A stretch of 39,987 nt of DNA from positions 1-39,987 of the forward strand of contig CALVEO010000012.1 in NCBI GenBank assembly GCA_944326615.1. Direction: 5' to 3'. This document shows positions 39,703-39,987 of the stretch, one piece after another. The first letter of the stretch is position 1, and each line of letters begins with the position of its first letter. The translations under genes and the position numbers were made by a program. The notes under the pieces are model-generated. The model saw nothing but the letters and a program-made list of their open reading frames with translations. It was not told the origin of the DNA and ran no database searches. The DNA is from Candidatus Gastranaerophilales bacterium. GTDB lineage: Bacteria; Cyanobacteriota; Vampirovibrionia; Gastranaerophilales; Gastranaerophilaceae.

Positions 39703-39987
39703 CGCTGGTAAGCTATTTGGCAGCCGGAAGTCCGGATGTCAGGAGGGCAAGCCGATTTAGAGGGTAAGAAGGTAGGAAGATAAGAAGGTAGGCTATTTGG
39801 CAGACAGAGGGCCGGATGGCAGGAAGGCAAGCTATTATCGGTAATGTGGCTTTGGATAATTAATTATATCAAGCAGAACAAAGTTCATGCAAGACTCAGG
39901 TATCGGGTGGAGCGGCACGCTCCCCCTCTCTCTTTGTGAGAGGGAGCAGCTCTTGACGAGCTTGCGAGTCACTAGAGATGCGGGTGA
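39703..39987. repeat. Repeat-rich intergenic tail
   Basis: No gene is seen in these 285 bases. A 41-bp direct repeat occurs at 39712-39752 and 39792-39832 (GCTATTTGGCAG...GGCAAGC, about 35 of 41 matching), 80 bp apart. Between them lies the purine-rich AAGAAGGTAGGAAGATAAGA stretch (39760-39791). Then come two hairpins: GGAGCG-GCA-CGCTCC at 39909-39923, whose stem is the same as that of the array at 9083, and CCCTCTC-TCTTTGT-GAGAGGG at 39924-39944. GCTC-TTGAC-GAGC follows at about 39950. The mix looks like a nest of small mobile or structured intergenic elements. Confidence 0.7.

Overview
The window reads as a piece of an AT-rich, Gram-negative bacterial chromosome, most likely a non-photosynthetic gut cyanobacterium of the Gastranaerophilales (Vampirovibrionia, formerly Melainabacteria). 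The basis is several type IV pilin-like proteins with the FTLAE(V/I)L(I/V)TLGIIGVV N-terminus that I associate with that group, a tRNA-Glu close to the cyanobacterial one as I remember it, a Kdo transferase (an outer membrane with LPS), and a lifestyle hinted at by a [4Fe-4S] ferredoxin, a dehydratase activase and PEP carboxykinase. TGA is a stop codon. The taxonomic call is from memory of the families, not from a search.

Layout. 1-3.5 kb: edge of a gene, a small XRE regulator, the 3' remnant of a pilin gene, tRNA-Glu, a large GT-C-like membrane protein. 3.5-9.5 kb: a membrane protein with a paralogue at 15 kb, an HI0933-type flavoprotein, folK, waaA, and an unrecognised coiled-coil protein followed by six tandem hairpin units. 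9.5-13 kb: a secreted protein, tRNA-Leu followed by two 205-bp repeats bounded by copies of the tRNA 3' end, a broken flippase gene, a convergent hypothetical gene, and a pilin gene with a poly-G tract. 13-22 kb: CheR-like methyltransferase, uridine kinase-like protein, the second membrane paralogue, a 24-residue microprotein, an operon of WecG-type glycosyltransferase, transketolase N-half and YhcH, then PEP carboxykinase, a membrane protein, ferredoxin and activase. 22-29 kb: a second pilin with a poly-G tract downstream of the cell-wall operon murF-mraY-murD-ftsW-murG (minus strand). 29-30.3 kb: rplU and rpmA, each preceded by the same putative RNA motif. 30.3-40 kb: hypothetical proteins, an HTH regulator divergent from a third pilin, two zinc alcohol dehydrogenases, a double-GNAT-like protein, a CheD-like hypothetical protein, ilvC, a YhaM-like exoribonuclease, a tandem pair of divergent thymidylate-kinase-like proteins, and a repeat-rich tail.

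Three signals stand out. (1) Two pilin genes, at 12.3-13.0 kb and 22.0-22.9 kb, each have a good ribosome-binding site and ATG, a poly-G tract (7 and 10 G) inside the leader-coding region, and a stop directly after the tract in the present frame. A change of one or two G joins the ATG to the pilin frame with no stop in between. This looks like slipped-strand phase variation of pilins, both copies being OFF here. (2) The leaders of rplU and rpmA share a two-block motif able to form the same base stem, a candidate cis-regulatory RNA. (3) Five units have TATAAT exactly 6 nt before the ATG (a sixth has 8 nt), so their mRNAs should start at or next to the start codon (leaderless). A tandem hairpin array with compensatory stem changes (9.08-9.45 kb) is a fourth structural signal.
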